Notes: generated by a model not told the origin, from the sequence alone. 64,000 nt of DNA from Thalassia testudinum (GCA_037157565.1 JAZHRO010000039.1:41354001-41418000); one strand, 5' to 3'; shown: positions 10,601 to 20,345, numbered from the stretch's first letter. Made by a program: numbers and translations.

Positions 10601-13600
10601 AGACCGCAAGCTTCTCGTAGAGTGACTTCATGGTTGTGTAGTAATTAACTAGGGATAAGTCCCGCTGATTGGTGGACCATATCCTATGATAGACATCTGC
10701 AAGCTTGGAGTCATTGGACTTTTGGGAGTACTTCTTGGTCATGTTGTCCTAGATGTCCTTCATGTTCTTCTTGTATAGTATGTTGGCCGCGTTCTTCGAC
10801 TCTATGTTGTTCATCAACCAATCTACATCAATCTTTTGAAGATAGTTGTAGACTATCTCTAGGTTTGATATCGCATCAGAGGACAAAAGTTGGCCCTTGG
10901 TCGATGGGTGGCGAGGGCCCAATCTGTTAAGGAACCTATATGCCTGCCACTTAGCCCTTTATGTAGTTTGCGCATCACAACAAGAGGGCTGTAAGACCGC
11001 AAGTTCTTCGTAGAGTGACTCCATGGTCGTGTAGTAATCCTAGGGATAGGTCCCCCTGATTGGTGGATCATATCCTGCAATAGACATCTGTAAGCCTAGA
11101 ATCATTGGACTTTTGGGAATATTTGGTCAGGTTGCCCCAGATGTCCTTCACATTCTTCTTGTACAGTATATTGGTCGTGATCTTCAGCTTTATGTTGTTC
11201 ATCAACTGGCTTATCATCATATAATTATCTTGCTTCCTCTCATCGTATTCTATCCTTGACGTCAGGTTCCTCTTTGGTCAGAGTATAGAGCTTATTCTGG
11301 TCTCCAATGAAGATCTTGAAGGCCCTAGACCATAAGATGTAGTTTTGGGCACCATTAAGTTTGATAAAGTTGCCCTGAACCACAACGGTTACAGTAGACG
11401 CCAAGGACTTGCATCAGTAGGAGCGGAAATCAATCTTGACGTCGACATCATGACAGGAAGAAAAGATCATGCAATCCCGCCTGAAGACATGTAGTAATGC
11501 ATGCGGGTTGTGCGCACAAGTATGGAAGGCGCATGCAGGTGTGTGGAGTTGGTGCAGTGCATGTGTGGATGCGTGCATATAGGAAAGATCCACGTTGTGT
11601 GCGCAGTAGACAGGAAAGTGGCGCGTGGGTGCGCACGCGAGGTAGGGAGGACCAGTAGGGAGTAATCACAATCGCACGAGCATGTGCTGTAGCAGGCGAG
11701 AGCGCGAGCATGCACTGCAACTAGCGAGAGCATCATGCATTGGCGCATGGTGGCAGAGGACTTGCACGTGAGTGTGTTGTGTGTAGGAAGTGCTTCGTGC
11801 GTGGGCTCATGAAGGCAGTAGACTCATGTGTGAGCGTTGCAGGCAATAGAAGTGCACGTGGTGGTGGTGCCTGTGGAGAGAGAGAGAGAGGCCTAAGGCT
11901 GATGGTAGGGGAGAGAGGGATTCCCTAGGAAAATAAGGAGTCTTATTCTTCTTTTTTAAAAAAGGAGTCCTATTCTTGTTATTGAAATTAGGAACCCTAA
12001 CCATCTTATTATAGAGTTGGATTAGAAAAATTAAATAAAAGACCCAATAGGAATAGGAAACTACTGGGAAGGAATAGGAAAATAACTAGGACTCTTAAAC
12101 TTACTAAAAATAAACTAACCCAAATAAAGTAGGACTCTTTATCAACTAATCCTAATACTCAAACAAATTTGATTTCAAATTGAATTTGAGTCAAGGTCCA
12201 TATAACTAGCTGTACTGGAATTCCATTTAGTACTGCAATAACTATGAATGGTGTCCTAGTGGATGCTCTCTTTTTTAAAATAGGAATGAGCCTGAAGTCC
12301 TGCGGATTTACTCTGGACATTCTCCTATTTACGGAGGATTTCACATAATGCAGCCCAATATTTCTAAAATCTCACCACTTCTCTCGAACTACTTCTAGTC
12401 TAGTCCTTGACTTTACACAAGTACTTCTACAGTCAAACATTTTAGCTTCTTTATAGGCACTGAGATGCCGCTTTTCTTTCTACAGCTATTTGATGGGCAC
12501 AATGGGACTGCTGCTGCTATTTATTCGAAAGAGAACCTACTGAACAATATAGTAACTGCCATTCCATCAGGTCTCAGCAGGGATGAGTGGCTAGCTGCAT
12601 TGCCAAGAGCTCTGGTTGCAGGATTTGTCAAAACAGATAAGGACTTTCAGGAAAAAGGTACATACTTGGCAATATAATGGAACTTCCCTATCTTGAAGTA
12701 GTTATGCAGTTCATACCATATGCTAATTATGTAACTGCAGCTATAGTCACCCTTTTTCACTTTTCAAAAAAAAAGCAGTTAATGAAAGGTTTAATCGCTT
12801 TATGCATTTGCTGTTACTAATCATGTTCCACCACTGGTTGACATCCAATGCATTTATCAATGCCTATTTTTTTGTTGCCAATTTACCTTTGAACCATTGA
12901 TGTACCTGATACTGGTGGATAGTCATAAAGTAAAGCAAAACTGTACATGCGACACTGTTTGTGAGCATCAGCTGCATAGTTTAAGATCATCAGAAGGAAC
13001 CATGGATTATAAAGTACTTTCATATAGTTTTTGGGCTAGTCTTCTTTGTACTTTTGACAGGTGCCATCCTTTTTTCCTGCACATGAAATTTTTAGCAGCC
13101 TAGTTGTTACAAGCACCAAAAAATAGGACCTCATTATTTTTGAATACTCCTTATACGTGCTAATTTTCTTATATTTTATTGTTGGCATGCAAATTTGCTA
13201 CCTTATTTTGCTTAGATTTTATTTTTCATTGTTAATTAAGGTCTACAAATTTCCTGTTTCTCTTAAAAGTTTGGGGAATGAATCTGGAAAATTCCATGTA
13301 CCATCTTTTCATTAATGGAGTGTTTCTTATTTCTCAGCACGTTCTTCAGGAACAACAGTTACATTTGTGATAGTTGATGGATGGATAGTCAGTGTAGCAT
13401 CTGTTGGTGATTCACGTTGTATTCTTGGATCTGCTGAGGGGACAATTTATTATTTATCAGCTGATCATCGATTGGACGTCAATGAAGAGGAGTAAGTATA
13501 AACTTATTTCTCTGCTTACTTAATTTCTAGACTGGGCTTAAATATATTATTTTACAGAGTTCAAAGAGTTACAGCAAGTGGTGGTGAGGTTGGGAAGATA

Positions 13601-14188
13601 AACACAGCTGGTGGAACACAGGTTTTTTTCAGTTTCATTTTTTTTTCCTAATGTTTTATGGTGCATATGACAACCTGGAAATGTTAAACGATGGAGATTT
13701 TTTTAAGTTAGAAAAGAGCTACAAAGATTATGTGGTAAAAAGTAGAACAAGCGCATCGACAGTTTTTCAATTCGCGTCCAGCCAGAGCTTATAGGAGGCA
13801 AACTAATCTTCACAGACGTTGTTATCCTTTTGCTTTGGTAATATATCCAGAAAATATAGTATTAGTCGATATATTTTATTTCTGGAAATCTCGTTTATCA
13901 AAAAATTTAGCAATGACTATTAACCCTGTTAGTCGTGCAAGTAAAGCAATGGATCTGCAATAAATCTTGTGTTACTAGCAAATATATACTTCTTGACCAT
14001 GGTTTCTACAGTTAAAATTTTTTCAATTGTTCTTGGGTGAAATTATCTTCTTCAGCTAACTTCTTGTTATGAATCATCAGATCGGTCCCCTTAGATGCTG
14101 GCCTGGAGGCTTGTGCTTATCAAGGTCAATTGGAGATATGGATGTTGGCGAGTTTATTGTTCCTGTTCCTCATGTTAAGCAAGTGAAG
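4410..14188 (+). CDS. PP2C-type protein phosphatase, first five exons
   Basis: The exons encode the N-terminal 241 residues of a Mg/Mn-dependent serine/threonine phosphatase resembling the plant group typified by Arabidopsis At1g47380 (probable protein phosphatase 2C 12). Exons are 4410-4634, 12486-12657, 13338-13491, 13558-13621 and 14081-14188. All junctions are GT/AG and the phases (0,1,2,0,0) keep one open frame. Visible motifs are LFDGHNG (metal-binding Asp), SGTTVTF, ASVGDSRC, LSADHR, GPLRCWPGG and LCLSRSIGD. The ATG at 4410 is chosen because it begins the conserved order LLKRE...HGQ.NQSKKGEDF. From memory the family is about 420-430 residues, so roughly 180-190 C-terminal residues, including the SDGVWD metal-binding motif and the late DD.T motif, are missing. 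They may lie beyond the window in a giant intron, or the gene may be truncated. Exon codons show no stops or frameshifts. Confidence 0.9.
4673..4699 (+). repeat. (TC)n microsatellite just inside intron 1
   Basis: Uninterrupted TC dinucleotides about 40 bp after the exon 1 donor site. CT tracts near plant promoters are common; no further role can be read. Confidence 0.9.
5364..5391 (+). repeat. (CTTTTTT)n heptamer repeat
   Basis: About four consecutive CTTTTTT units inside a longer pyrimidine tract in intron 1. Confidence 0.8.
6653..6865 (-). pseudogene. copia RNase H C-terminal fragment
   Basis: The minus-strand frame contains NNAIFHKQTKHVEIECCY, matching the conserved copia RNase H pattern NNPVFHERTKHIEIDCHF. 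It is about 70 codons long and isolated from other pol domains. No catalytic residues of the domain remain. Confidence 0.6.
7945..8105 (-). pseudogene. copia gag N-terminal fragment
   Basis: The minus strand reads KNPFFGPMVKFNRTNYA before stops. This is homologous to the gag start of element H (KNLFFGPMVKLDETNYP near 54540-54620), so this remnant belongs to the same copia lineage. Stop codons follow within about 10 residues. Confidence 0.6.
9482..9719 (-). repeat. 3' LTR of element A
   Basis: Starts TGTTGGAGAG on the plus strand and ends near CTAATACTCAAAA. The adjoining CTCTCTCTCAAG is the complement of a purine-rich polypurine-tract-like CTTGAGAGAGAG. The outer edge is approximate by a few bases. 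Confidence 0.7.
10250..11445 (-). pseudogene. gag pseudogene of element A
   Basis: Read on the minus strand, the N-terminal half has NNIKLKITTNILYKKNVKDIW, a UBN2-type gag pattern. Downstream come LYEEL-like text, RPSL...GQGPTSVL, DLEIVYSHLQKIDAN and a glycine-rich GWGGHVGGHSSGHGGRGR followed by a defective zinc knuckle near 10257-10300. Stops and frameshifts are frequent. Part of the frame is present twice because of a 394-bp tandem duplication. Confidence 0.65.
10433..11220 (-). repeat. 394-bp tandem duplication inside gag of element A
   Basis: CATCAATCTTTTGAAGAT starts both units (10433 and 10827). The units run in parallel through GACTATCTC, GAGGACA(G/A)AAGTTGGCCC, GGAACCTATATGCCT and ATGTTGTTCATCAAC. 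The copies differ by scattered substitutions and small indels, so the duplication is not recent. Confidence 0.8.
11480..11925. repeat. GT/GC-alternating leader of element A
   Basis: About 450 bp densely built from alternating purine-pyrimidine words such as GTGCGCACAAG, GGCGCATGCAGGTGTG and GTGGGTGCGCACGCG. In element orientation it lies between the 5' LTR and gag. Its composition is unlike either neighbour. Confidence 0.6.
11930..12165 (-). repeat. 5' LTR of element A
   Basis: Aligns with 9482-9719. Near its inner edge GGAGTC(T/C)TATTCTT occurs twice, suggesting a short local duplication. The outer end CTCAAACA gives the expected minus-strand start TGTTTGAG and abuts the AATTT target duplication. 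Confidence 0.7.
12486..12657 (+). CDS. PP2C exon 2
   Basis: Begins LFDGHNGTAAAIY with the first metal-binding Asp, continues DEWLAALPRALVAGF, and ends KTDKDFQEK plus one base (phase 1). Acceptor is TTCTACAG and donor is GTACAT. Confidence 0.92.
12658..13337 (+). other. PP2C intron 2
   Basis: 680 bp, T-rich, GTACAT to TTTCTCAG. No transposon or RNA gene was recognised inside. Confidence 0.85.
13338..13491 (+). CDS. PP2C exon 3
   Basis: Encodes RSSGTTVTFVIVDGW, ASVGDSRCILG and YYLSADHRLDVNEE. It carries the central beta-sandwich motifs and the GDSR signature. Enters in phase 1 and leaves in phase 2 before GTAAGTAT. Confidence 0.92.
13492..13557 (+). other. PP2C intron 3
   Basis: 66 bp, GTAAGTAT to TATTTTACAG. 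This is close to the minimum for plant introns. Confidence 0.85.
13558..13621 (+). CDS. PP2C exon 4
   Basis: 64 bp encoding VQRVTASGGEVGKINTAGGTQ. It matches the E(V/R).RV.A.GGEVGR linker seen before the RCWPGG segment in this family. Enters in phase 2 and leaves in phase 0. Confidence 0.9.
13622..14080 (+). other. PP2C intron 4
   Basis: 459 bp from GTTTTTTTC to GAATCATCAG. Nothing else was recognised in it. Confidence 0.85.
14081..14188 (+). CDS. PP2C exon 5
   Basis: 36 codons, IGPLRCWPGGLCLSRSIGD through VGEFIVPVPHVKQVK. It contains the RSIGD motif that corresponds to (T/S)RALGD in other PP2Cs. Ends in phase 0 at the donor GTCTGTAG. Confidence 0.92.
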
Positions 14189-14656
14189 GTCTGTAGTTTC
14201 TTTTAGGTCTCAACAAAAATTACAAAAATACCTATCTTCATGCTTTTCCTATCCATATCTTCTCACTGAAATAACATCAACCACTGAATATTATCTGAAT
14301 ATTAGCATTCGTTGATCAGCCTATGGAATGGTTTTATTGTTTTTCCCTGTTAATATTTATTTCATCAACTTTGCCCATATCAGCCACTTAAACTTCTCTG
14401 GATACTTATCAAAATCCCTTTTTTTAAAAATGGAAGATACTTATCAAAGTACTACAAGCAAAAACTGGATTTTGATTTCTCCATTTGCCAAGCACAACTT
14501 GATTTAAGAATTCTAGCAACTTATTTCTGATATTTTTCAACAAATAATTTTCCTTGGAGAATAATCTTTGTGTCCTTGACTTATCTGAGGTCATTTTGAA
14601 ATTTCATAATTAACTTATGTTTTATGTTAAAATTTAGATTCATCTCTAATTAGTTT

Positions 14657-14815
14657 TGTTAGGAAATAAAATTGGAGATTCTATCTCCTTATTTAGTCTT
14701 TTCTATTTTTAGTAAACAATGTTTCCATGTGTACCCTTGTTTATCTCTATATAAAGAGGGCTAAGGCCTCTTTTTATCAATAATAATAATTATTTTCCCA
14801 TCTAAAATCTCTACA
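14657..14815 (+). repeat. 5' LTR of element B
   Basis: 159 bp containing a TATA-like CTATATAAAGAGGG, consistent with a retrotransposon promoter. Identical in length to its partner and very similar. Confidence 0.9.
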
Positions 14816-15589
14816 TGGTATTAGAGCGGGTTTGATCTCGTGGGAAAGAAGACAAAGGGAAAGAAGAAACCCTAGATTGGGGAGGCTTTGGTTTTCTCCT
14901 CTCCACAACCCCTCCTCTTCCTCTTTTGTTCTTCCTCTCCCTCTTTCATTACTGATGCTACTCGTTGTCGATAGAAGAATCATCACCGACGTCGCCTTCG
15001 ACCACCGCTCGGCGAGGGACCACCGGTGGAGTGGTCGTCGAGGCCTTGGCCTCTAGATCAAGCACCTCTGGTGGCCAATTGACCAACCACATGTCGTCAG
15101 TGAAGCCCCCCTTGACTGGCACTGCCCTTTGATAGGGAAGTTTGGATCAAGGTTTTGGGCCACCAAATCATTTTTGTTCAAAGATTTCGAGGCACCATTG
15201 AGTTCCTTGGGAGGTACTCTACCGGACCAAGGTGATCCGGACCTGCTTCGGCTCGCTGGAGCTCTACCATTGGCTTCCTTGTCATTGTAGTGTCGTCGCC
15301 CTCCACTGAAATCAGAAAAAAAAAAAGAGAAGAGAAGGAGAAGAGAAGGTGGAATAGTACTCTTCTCCGGTTGGTGCTTCTCCGGTGAGCCACCTCCACG
15401 CCTCTTGTACGGGGGAGCTTCTCCATTGATTTTCCTCTTCCAACAAAGAATAAATGGCAAGGGGGCTCTTATTAGTAACTTAGGTTTCTTTTTGAAAAAA
15501 AACGAAGAAGAAGAATAGGAAATCCTTTCATTTAGCAGTGCTCTTCCTCTATGTGGATCATCACTGAACCGCATTAACCTCGACCAAGG

Positions 15590-15828
15590 TCGAAATCTTT
15601 TTCGATCTTTAAAAGCTGAAGTCTTTTTCGACTAAGCTGAAGTCTTTCCTGACCCTAACCAGAACCGAAGCTCATTCTGGCTAGATAGGAACTATCTTGG
15701 ATGCATCAAGCTCAACTCATGTCGAAGTTCTTCTCGATCTTCTCTAGAGCTGACGTTCTTTCCGGCTAGGCCGAAGTTCTTGCCGACCCCAACTAGAACT
15801 GAAGTTCTTTTCGGTTCAAACTATCTTG
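15590..15828 (+). repeat. degenerate GAAGTTCTTTTCGG minisatellite in element B
   Basis: The phrase (G/C)(T/C)GAAGT(T/C)(T/C)TT(T/C)(T/C)CG recurs about eight times with variable spacers of 12-35 bp. It has no coding meaning in any frame that I can see. Confidence 0.6.
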
Positions 15829-15902
15829 GAGGATGATTGTGGATTTGGCGGTACAAGAAATCCAAGTCTTCACTGTCTCCTGCGTCTCGACTTGCGGGGG
15901 AG

Positions 15903-16061
15903 TGTTTGGAAATAAAATTGGAGATTCTATCTCCTTATTTAGTCTTTTTTATTTTTAGTAAATGGTGTTTCCATGTATACTCTTGCCCCTCTCTATATAA
16001 AGAGGGTTAGGGCCTCTTTTGATCAATAACAACAATTATTTTCCCTCCTAAAATCTCTACA
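15903..16061 (+). repeat. 3' LTR of element B
   Basis: Pairs with 14657-14815. The preceding GCGGGGGAG is the polypurine tract and the following AGTTT is the target duplication. Confidence 0.9.
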
Positions 16062-16066
16062 AGTTT

Positions 16067-16663
16067 CTTTACAAGGACAATTTTTGACGATTTGCTATTG
16101 CCTTTTTCCTTTCTCATGGTTTATGTTTTTGGCCTAGTTAATTGGATTTTGCAGCTAAATCTGTTGTTGGAGGATATATGTGTATGTGCATAGATGTAGA
16201 TACAGATAGATAGGTAGACGTGTGATATGTTTTTTCTTCCTGTTTATGTGCGTGTGTGCCTGTTGGTGAGATTAATAAATCTTATGGCAATCCAATTCGG
16301 TGTATCATGGATCTTATATTTAGTCCAATCTTTCTTATGTTGGGAGTGCCATGAGTTGTGGGTGCCTATATATGGAGTCATATCGCCTCCTATACTTGAG
16401 GGAAGCAAAAAATAGAATACCTGCTTATAAGGGCATTGATGTAAGAAAATACGCATTTTGTAAATGTGGGTTTTTATGTCGTTGCAATGCGTAAATTCGC
16501 AATCAACTTTTAGAATTTATACATGTAGATATGATGAGTATTTAGAGTCGTTCAAGGATGTCAAATTGTTAGTCAATAAGATTCTTTCTCTCGCTTCTTA
16601 AATCAACACTCGTATTTTTGTATTTTTGATTTTGTTGTTTTTTAGGGTTTTCAAAATAATGGA
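16067..16663. other. non-coding stretch after element B
   Basis: If the gene continues, this is still PP2C intron. A TTTGCAG near 16150 is followed by text weakly resembling the start of the expected exon 6 (see findings) and then a GTAT/GATA-rich microsatellite (16178-16222). No intact exon was found. Confidence 0.4.
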
Positions 16664-17928
16664 CACTTGAAACGTGAAGATGAGTACGCTAAAAGTATGC
16701 CTAAAGTGACAAGAAGAAACCTTCTCTTCTAAGCTCACCCTAGGCAAGTACGCCTAGGGTAATTAGAAGAGAGTTGTGGTGCACTAAAAATAACAAGAAA
16801 GCACTAAATACTATGGGCAAGAAATTGAAGGCAACAATTGGAACTTTTGTATTACTAGCAAAATAGAAGACAAGTAGCTGAGTGCTTGTTACAACAAGAT
16901 GCTAAGATAGTAGCTAATTCAAGGGATAAAGAAAGATGAAGAAGAAGAAAAGTGTCCTCCAGGTGAAGCTCGGAATGATCTTCACTCCAAGCTCAGTAGT
17001 TCCTGGGCTTGAAGAAGATGCTTCCTTGCTTCTTCCTTCAATTGGTTCTCCTGCAAAGCTCCTCCAAGGGTGGACATCCACCACCCTCAAGACTCCTCCT
17101 TGCTTGGCCGTCCCCATTAGAAGAATGCTTCCTCCTTGGCGTGGCACAAGGAAGAAGAAAGAGGTAGAAGGCACCAAGGGGGCAGGTATGTTTCCCTCTT
17201 GATCTTCTTCTCTTCTCCTTCCTTGGCGTGAATATGGTGGGTATAGGTAGCGATGTAGAAAGGCAAGGATGGATTAGATGTAGGTAGTTAGTGGTGTTTT
17301 TATAGGGAGGGAAAGACGGTGGTTGGCGTTGGGATAGGTGGATTGCTAGGATTAGGTTTAAGGGTGGTTAAGGGATCCTAGGGTGGAGGATGTTTGGTGC
17401 CAACTAAAGGGGTGTATGAGAGGTGGTTATGGTGGTGGAAAGACACCTAAAGGTGGTGCCAACCATGGAGAGGTGCCTTGGTTTTGGCGCTACCATGGGG
17501 GCTTCTAGCAAGTGGGTTAGGTGGAGGGTAGAGATGCTTGTGTGGTGATGTAGGGGTGTTTTGGCACCGAAAGAAAGGGGTTCTAGAAGGTTGTTTTGGC
17601 GCCAAAAATAGGCGGCTTTTGGTGGTGTTAGTGGGGTGAAGGGTTGTGTAGTGGTGGCGCTAAAATGAGGTGGAGTAGGTGGTAGCTTAGGTGGACTATT
17701 TGGTGGAGCTAAGTATGTGGGAATTAGGGTTAGGGTTGTATGGCCATGGAGGTGGAGTGGAGCTTAGGTTAGCTAAGCTAGCTAGGTTAGCTTAGCTAGT
17801 AGGGAGTAGGAGAGAAGGTAGGAGGAGCTAGGGTTTTAGAGGACGAGTTGAGGAGGAGCTACACTGAAGCTGACTGAAGCTGAAGAGGATTGCATTTGAG
17901 CTCATTAGTTAGCTTAGCTAGTTAGTTC
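16664..17928. repeat. unclassified repeat, left half (split by a hAT element)
   Basis: GGTGG/TTGGCG-rich and AGCTTAG-rich DNA that resumes as the same AGCT-rich text at 19270-19800 after the hAT element. An 89-codon open frame (16936-17202) has no recognisable family. The style resembles non-coding internal regions of large LTR elements, but no LTRs were identified. Confidence 0.4.
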
Positions 17929-19269
17929 TAGGATTTTAAATATCGCTATCGATATCGTATCGACAAGTCAAAAAAGGGATATAACGTGGATATATCGTTG
18001 ATATTGGTGAATTTTAGGGAAATTACTCAGAAAGGCCCAAAATGTCATAAATTTTATGAAAATTGATATTTTAATAACTAATACATCATGAAGAAATGCC
18101 TAGAAGACGAAAATCATAAATTTTGAATAAAAACATAATAGAAATGCACTAGTTTTATGTCGACAAAGTCATATATTGAAAAGAAAGTATACATAACATG
18201 ATAATAATTGAAAAATGTTCATACTTTCGTTGCATATTGTTGACAATTGAAATCATGCCTTAGTTCACTGATTTTTTTATCAGTTTCAACATGCTCTCTA
18301 TTCTAATACTCTTCTTTTTCTCATTGACCTGCCTCAGATTTCGTGAATCACCCTATTACTCTTATTACGATCTTAAGATGAAATCACAAATACTATACCA
18401 AAGATGCACTTGGTGATAGAAGATACGATTTAGATTACACAGGAGTATATAATGAACAAATATAAATGGTCAAATAACTAGAGCCATACTCTTCTCTTTC
18501 TCATTGATCTGTCTCACATTTTGTGAACCATCTTATTACTCTTTTCATTATGAGCTCAACGCATGAAATCACATCTCCTATCAACAAAGATGCACTTGGT
18601 GAAACAAGACATGGTTTAGATAACACAAGCGTATATAATGAACAAATATAAGCACTCAAATAACTAGAGAGAAATTGTGCCCATCATAGCATAATGCATA
18701 GTTTGCAAGATTAGTGGAGATTAACAAAGCATCAGTATGTAAGTACTTAGATAAACCATGCTGAAACAAGTGAGCCTGTCAACCCTAAGTTGTTGGGGGG
18801 AAAGAAAGAAGAACCATCATGGATGATACCCTTTAATCAAAGGAAGATGACAAGATAGTCCTTTCAATACCTCCATGGATTATCAAAGTATTTGGTTTTA
18901 TGCATTTTTTTATAGAGGTTTGAAGGTGCTAATGTATTTCTCACTGACATTTTAGAATCTTCTTATTTTCAATAAGTAAAATTAAGTGCAATGACTGAAT
19001 TGTCGACAAAAGATGTACAACTCTAAAGTTGACATATTTGATGGACTACAAGGGAGCAAGAACCCTAGCATGTACAACTTTAACGTTCAACAAAAGTCCA
19101 TGATATTAGTGATATATCTCTGACATATCGGCAATATATCTTTGATATATCAGCGATATCGGCAATATGTCAGCGATATCATGGAAAAATGATACTAAGG
19201 CTGATATCGATATGTGACAACCCGGCGATACCGATATATCTCCGATAGATAGCGATATTTCAAACCTTG
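17929..19269 (-). mobile_element. non-autonomous hAT element, ATATCG family, copy 1
   Basis: Left end TAGGATTTTAAATATCG and right end complement CAAGGTTTGAAATATCG form terminal inverted repeats. They are flanked by GTTAGTTC (17921-17928) and GCTAGTTC (19270-19277), an 8-bp target duplication with one mismatch, as expected for hAT. Both subterminal zones (17933-18010 and 19100-19262) are packed with ATATCG/ATATATC words. The interior has no transposase frame but shares text with the copy at 26409-28085. The minus orientation is set by comparison with the transposase-bearing copy at 36437-45570. Confidence 0.85.
18308..18670 (+). repeat. tandem duplication (~180 bp) inside hAT copy 1
   Basis: Units 18308-18488 and 18489-18670 both contain CTCTTCT(T/C)TTTCTCATTGA, AAAGATGCACTTGGTGA, GATT/GGTTTAGATAACAC-like text, and GTATATAATGAACAAATAT near the end. 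Divergence is moderate. Confidence 0.75.
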
Positions 19270-19800
19270 GCTAGTTCTTTGTTAGCTGCTAAGCCAAGCT
19301 AAGATAAGCTGGCTTCTGCTCATATGATCTAAGGTGAGCTAAATCTGGTCTTCTCGCAGACTACCTAGCAGCTAGAGTAGCTAGCTTAGGTCAAGCAGCT
19401 AAGCTCAACCAAATTGAGCTGAGTTGAGTTTTCGGGAGCTGGACTTGAGTTGGTTTGAGCTGGTTGAGGACTTCTTCAACTGATCAGGCTTAGCTAGTTG
19501 ATGGTAGTAGCTAAACCTAGTCAAGTAGAGCTTTGAGCTGGGAGGAGTTGGAATCAACTAACATGAGCTAGTCTGAGCTACCATCTAGTTGAGGTGAGCT
19601 GAATGTAGCTGAGGTGAACTAGCTTGAGCTACCATTCAGCTGAGGTGAGCTGAATGAAGCTGAGGATAGGTTGATCCAGCTGGAATAAGCTGCTGAGATC
19701 CAACTGATTTGAGCTTCTCCTTCATCTTCTGCCCTCGTGAGTGCTAAGGTTTGAGGGATCTTTCTACCTATCCCTAACACTCAAATAAACTCATCAAAAG
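19270..19800. repeat. unclassified AGCT-rich repeat, right half
   Basis: Continues the repeat interrupted at 17928. It is dense in GAGCTGAG/AGCTAGCT words, for example GAGGTGAGCTGAATGAAGCTGAGG. There are no open frames of note. Confidence 0.4.
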
Positions 19801-20345
19801 ACAATAAAATGCAATGAATGTCTATCCTAGGTGAATGCCTAAATGTAGTCCGAAAATTCGTTTGTGGAGTTTAAATCCTAAGAGTTAGATCTGTTATATA
19901 GCATAAGAATGCTGATAAATTGTCATTTATCAAGTATCTCTTGCTAATTTCCCTTTTCTTCTTGAGTGAGGTTTCTCAGCAAACCAAGTTTTTTCCAATG
20001 GTGATGCTTGCTCTTGTATATTATTTTGGTCGATTTTCACTTTCAATTCTATGTGATTTTATTCCAACATGGCATTATGGCAAATTATTCCATGCAGAGT
20101 TTGTCTTGGACTTGATTCTTCCTTGCATTATACAACAATGATACCTGTAGTTGGTGGTGGTGGTGAAAGGAGTGCACATAGGATGGAAGGAGTCTTTATT
20201 AAAGAGATGAAAGAATTGGCATGGTGCTTACAAAGCACATCGGTGGCAAAGATGGGAATTAGTCTTGGTGATGTAACAACCAACATTGGGATGGTGCTCT
20301 GGATTTCCATTTCAGTGGCATTTCAAGGAAGTGGCCTTTGTGATT
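19801..20345. other. no gene recognised
   Basis: Two overlapping plus-strand open frames of 73 and 92 codons (19920-20347) have no family signature, no splice-consistent extension and no unusual composition. I treat this as non-coding. Confidence 0.5.

Larger units (their letters stand above)
9482..12165 (-). mobile_element. gag-only copia-type LTR retrotransposon (A) in intron 1
   Basis: Similar terminal sequences occur at 9482 to about 9719 and about 11930-12165, both running from AGGA/AGAGTC(T/C)TATTCTTGTTATTGAAAT to CTAATACTCAAA. Both borders are flanked by AATTT (9477-9481 and 12166-12170), a 5-bp target duplication. The minus-strand interior encodes a degenerate gag with a zinc knuckle and no protease, integrase or reverse transcriptase. 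A primer binding site was not found next to the right-hand LTR. The structure fits a non-autonomous element that would need pol from elsewhere. It lies antisense to the host gene. Confidence 0.8.
4635..12485 (+). other. PP2C intron 1 (7.85 kb)
   Basis: Starts GTATTCC and ends TTTCTACAG before LFDGHNG. It carries a decayed minus-strand copia remnant (about 6580-8825) and a minus-strand LTR element with target duplication (9482-12165). I recognise no feature in 4700-6579, 8826-9476 or 12171-12485 beyond simple repeats. Confidence 0.85.
14657..16061 (+). mobile_element. non-autonomous LTR retrotransposon (B), TRIM/SMART-like
   Basis: Two 159-bp LTRs (14657-14815 and 15903-16061) start TGTT(A/T)GGAAATAAAATTGG and end AAAATCTCTACA. 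They are flanked by a perfect AGTTT target duplication (14652-14656 and 16062-16066). A methionine-tRNA primer site TGGTATTAGAGCGGG follows the left LTR directly. A polypurine tract GCGGGGGAGTG touches the right LTR. The 1.09-kb interior has no retrotransposon protein. The element sits in the intron after PP2C exon 5, in the sense orientation. Confidence 0.92.

Noticed and set aside
11448..11748. Two overlapping minus-strand frames rich in His/Cys/Thr (possible zinc peptide)
   Set aside because: Produced by the alternating GTGCGC/CATGCA composition of the element A leader; no ordered finger pattern.
15053..15574. 173-codon minus-strand open frame inside element B
   Set aside because: Serine/arginine-rich, no family, lies within a non-autonomous LTR element; likely chance openness.
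16936..17202. 89-codon plus-strand open frame in a repeat
   Set aside because: No motif, overlaps a minus-strand open frame of equal length, and lies in repetitive DNA.
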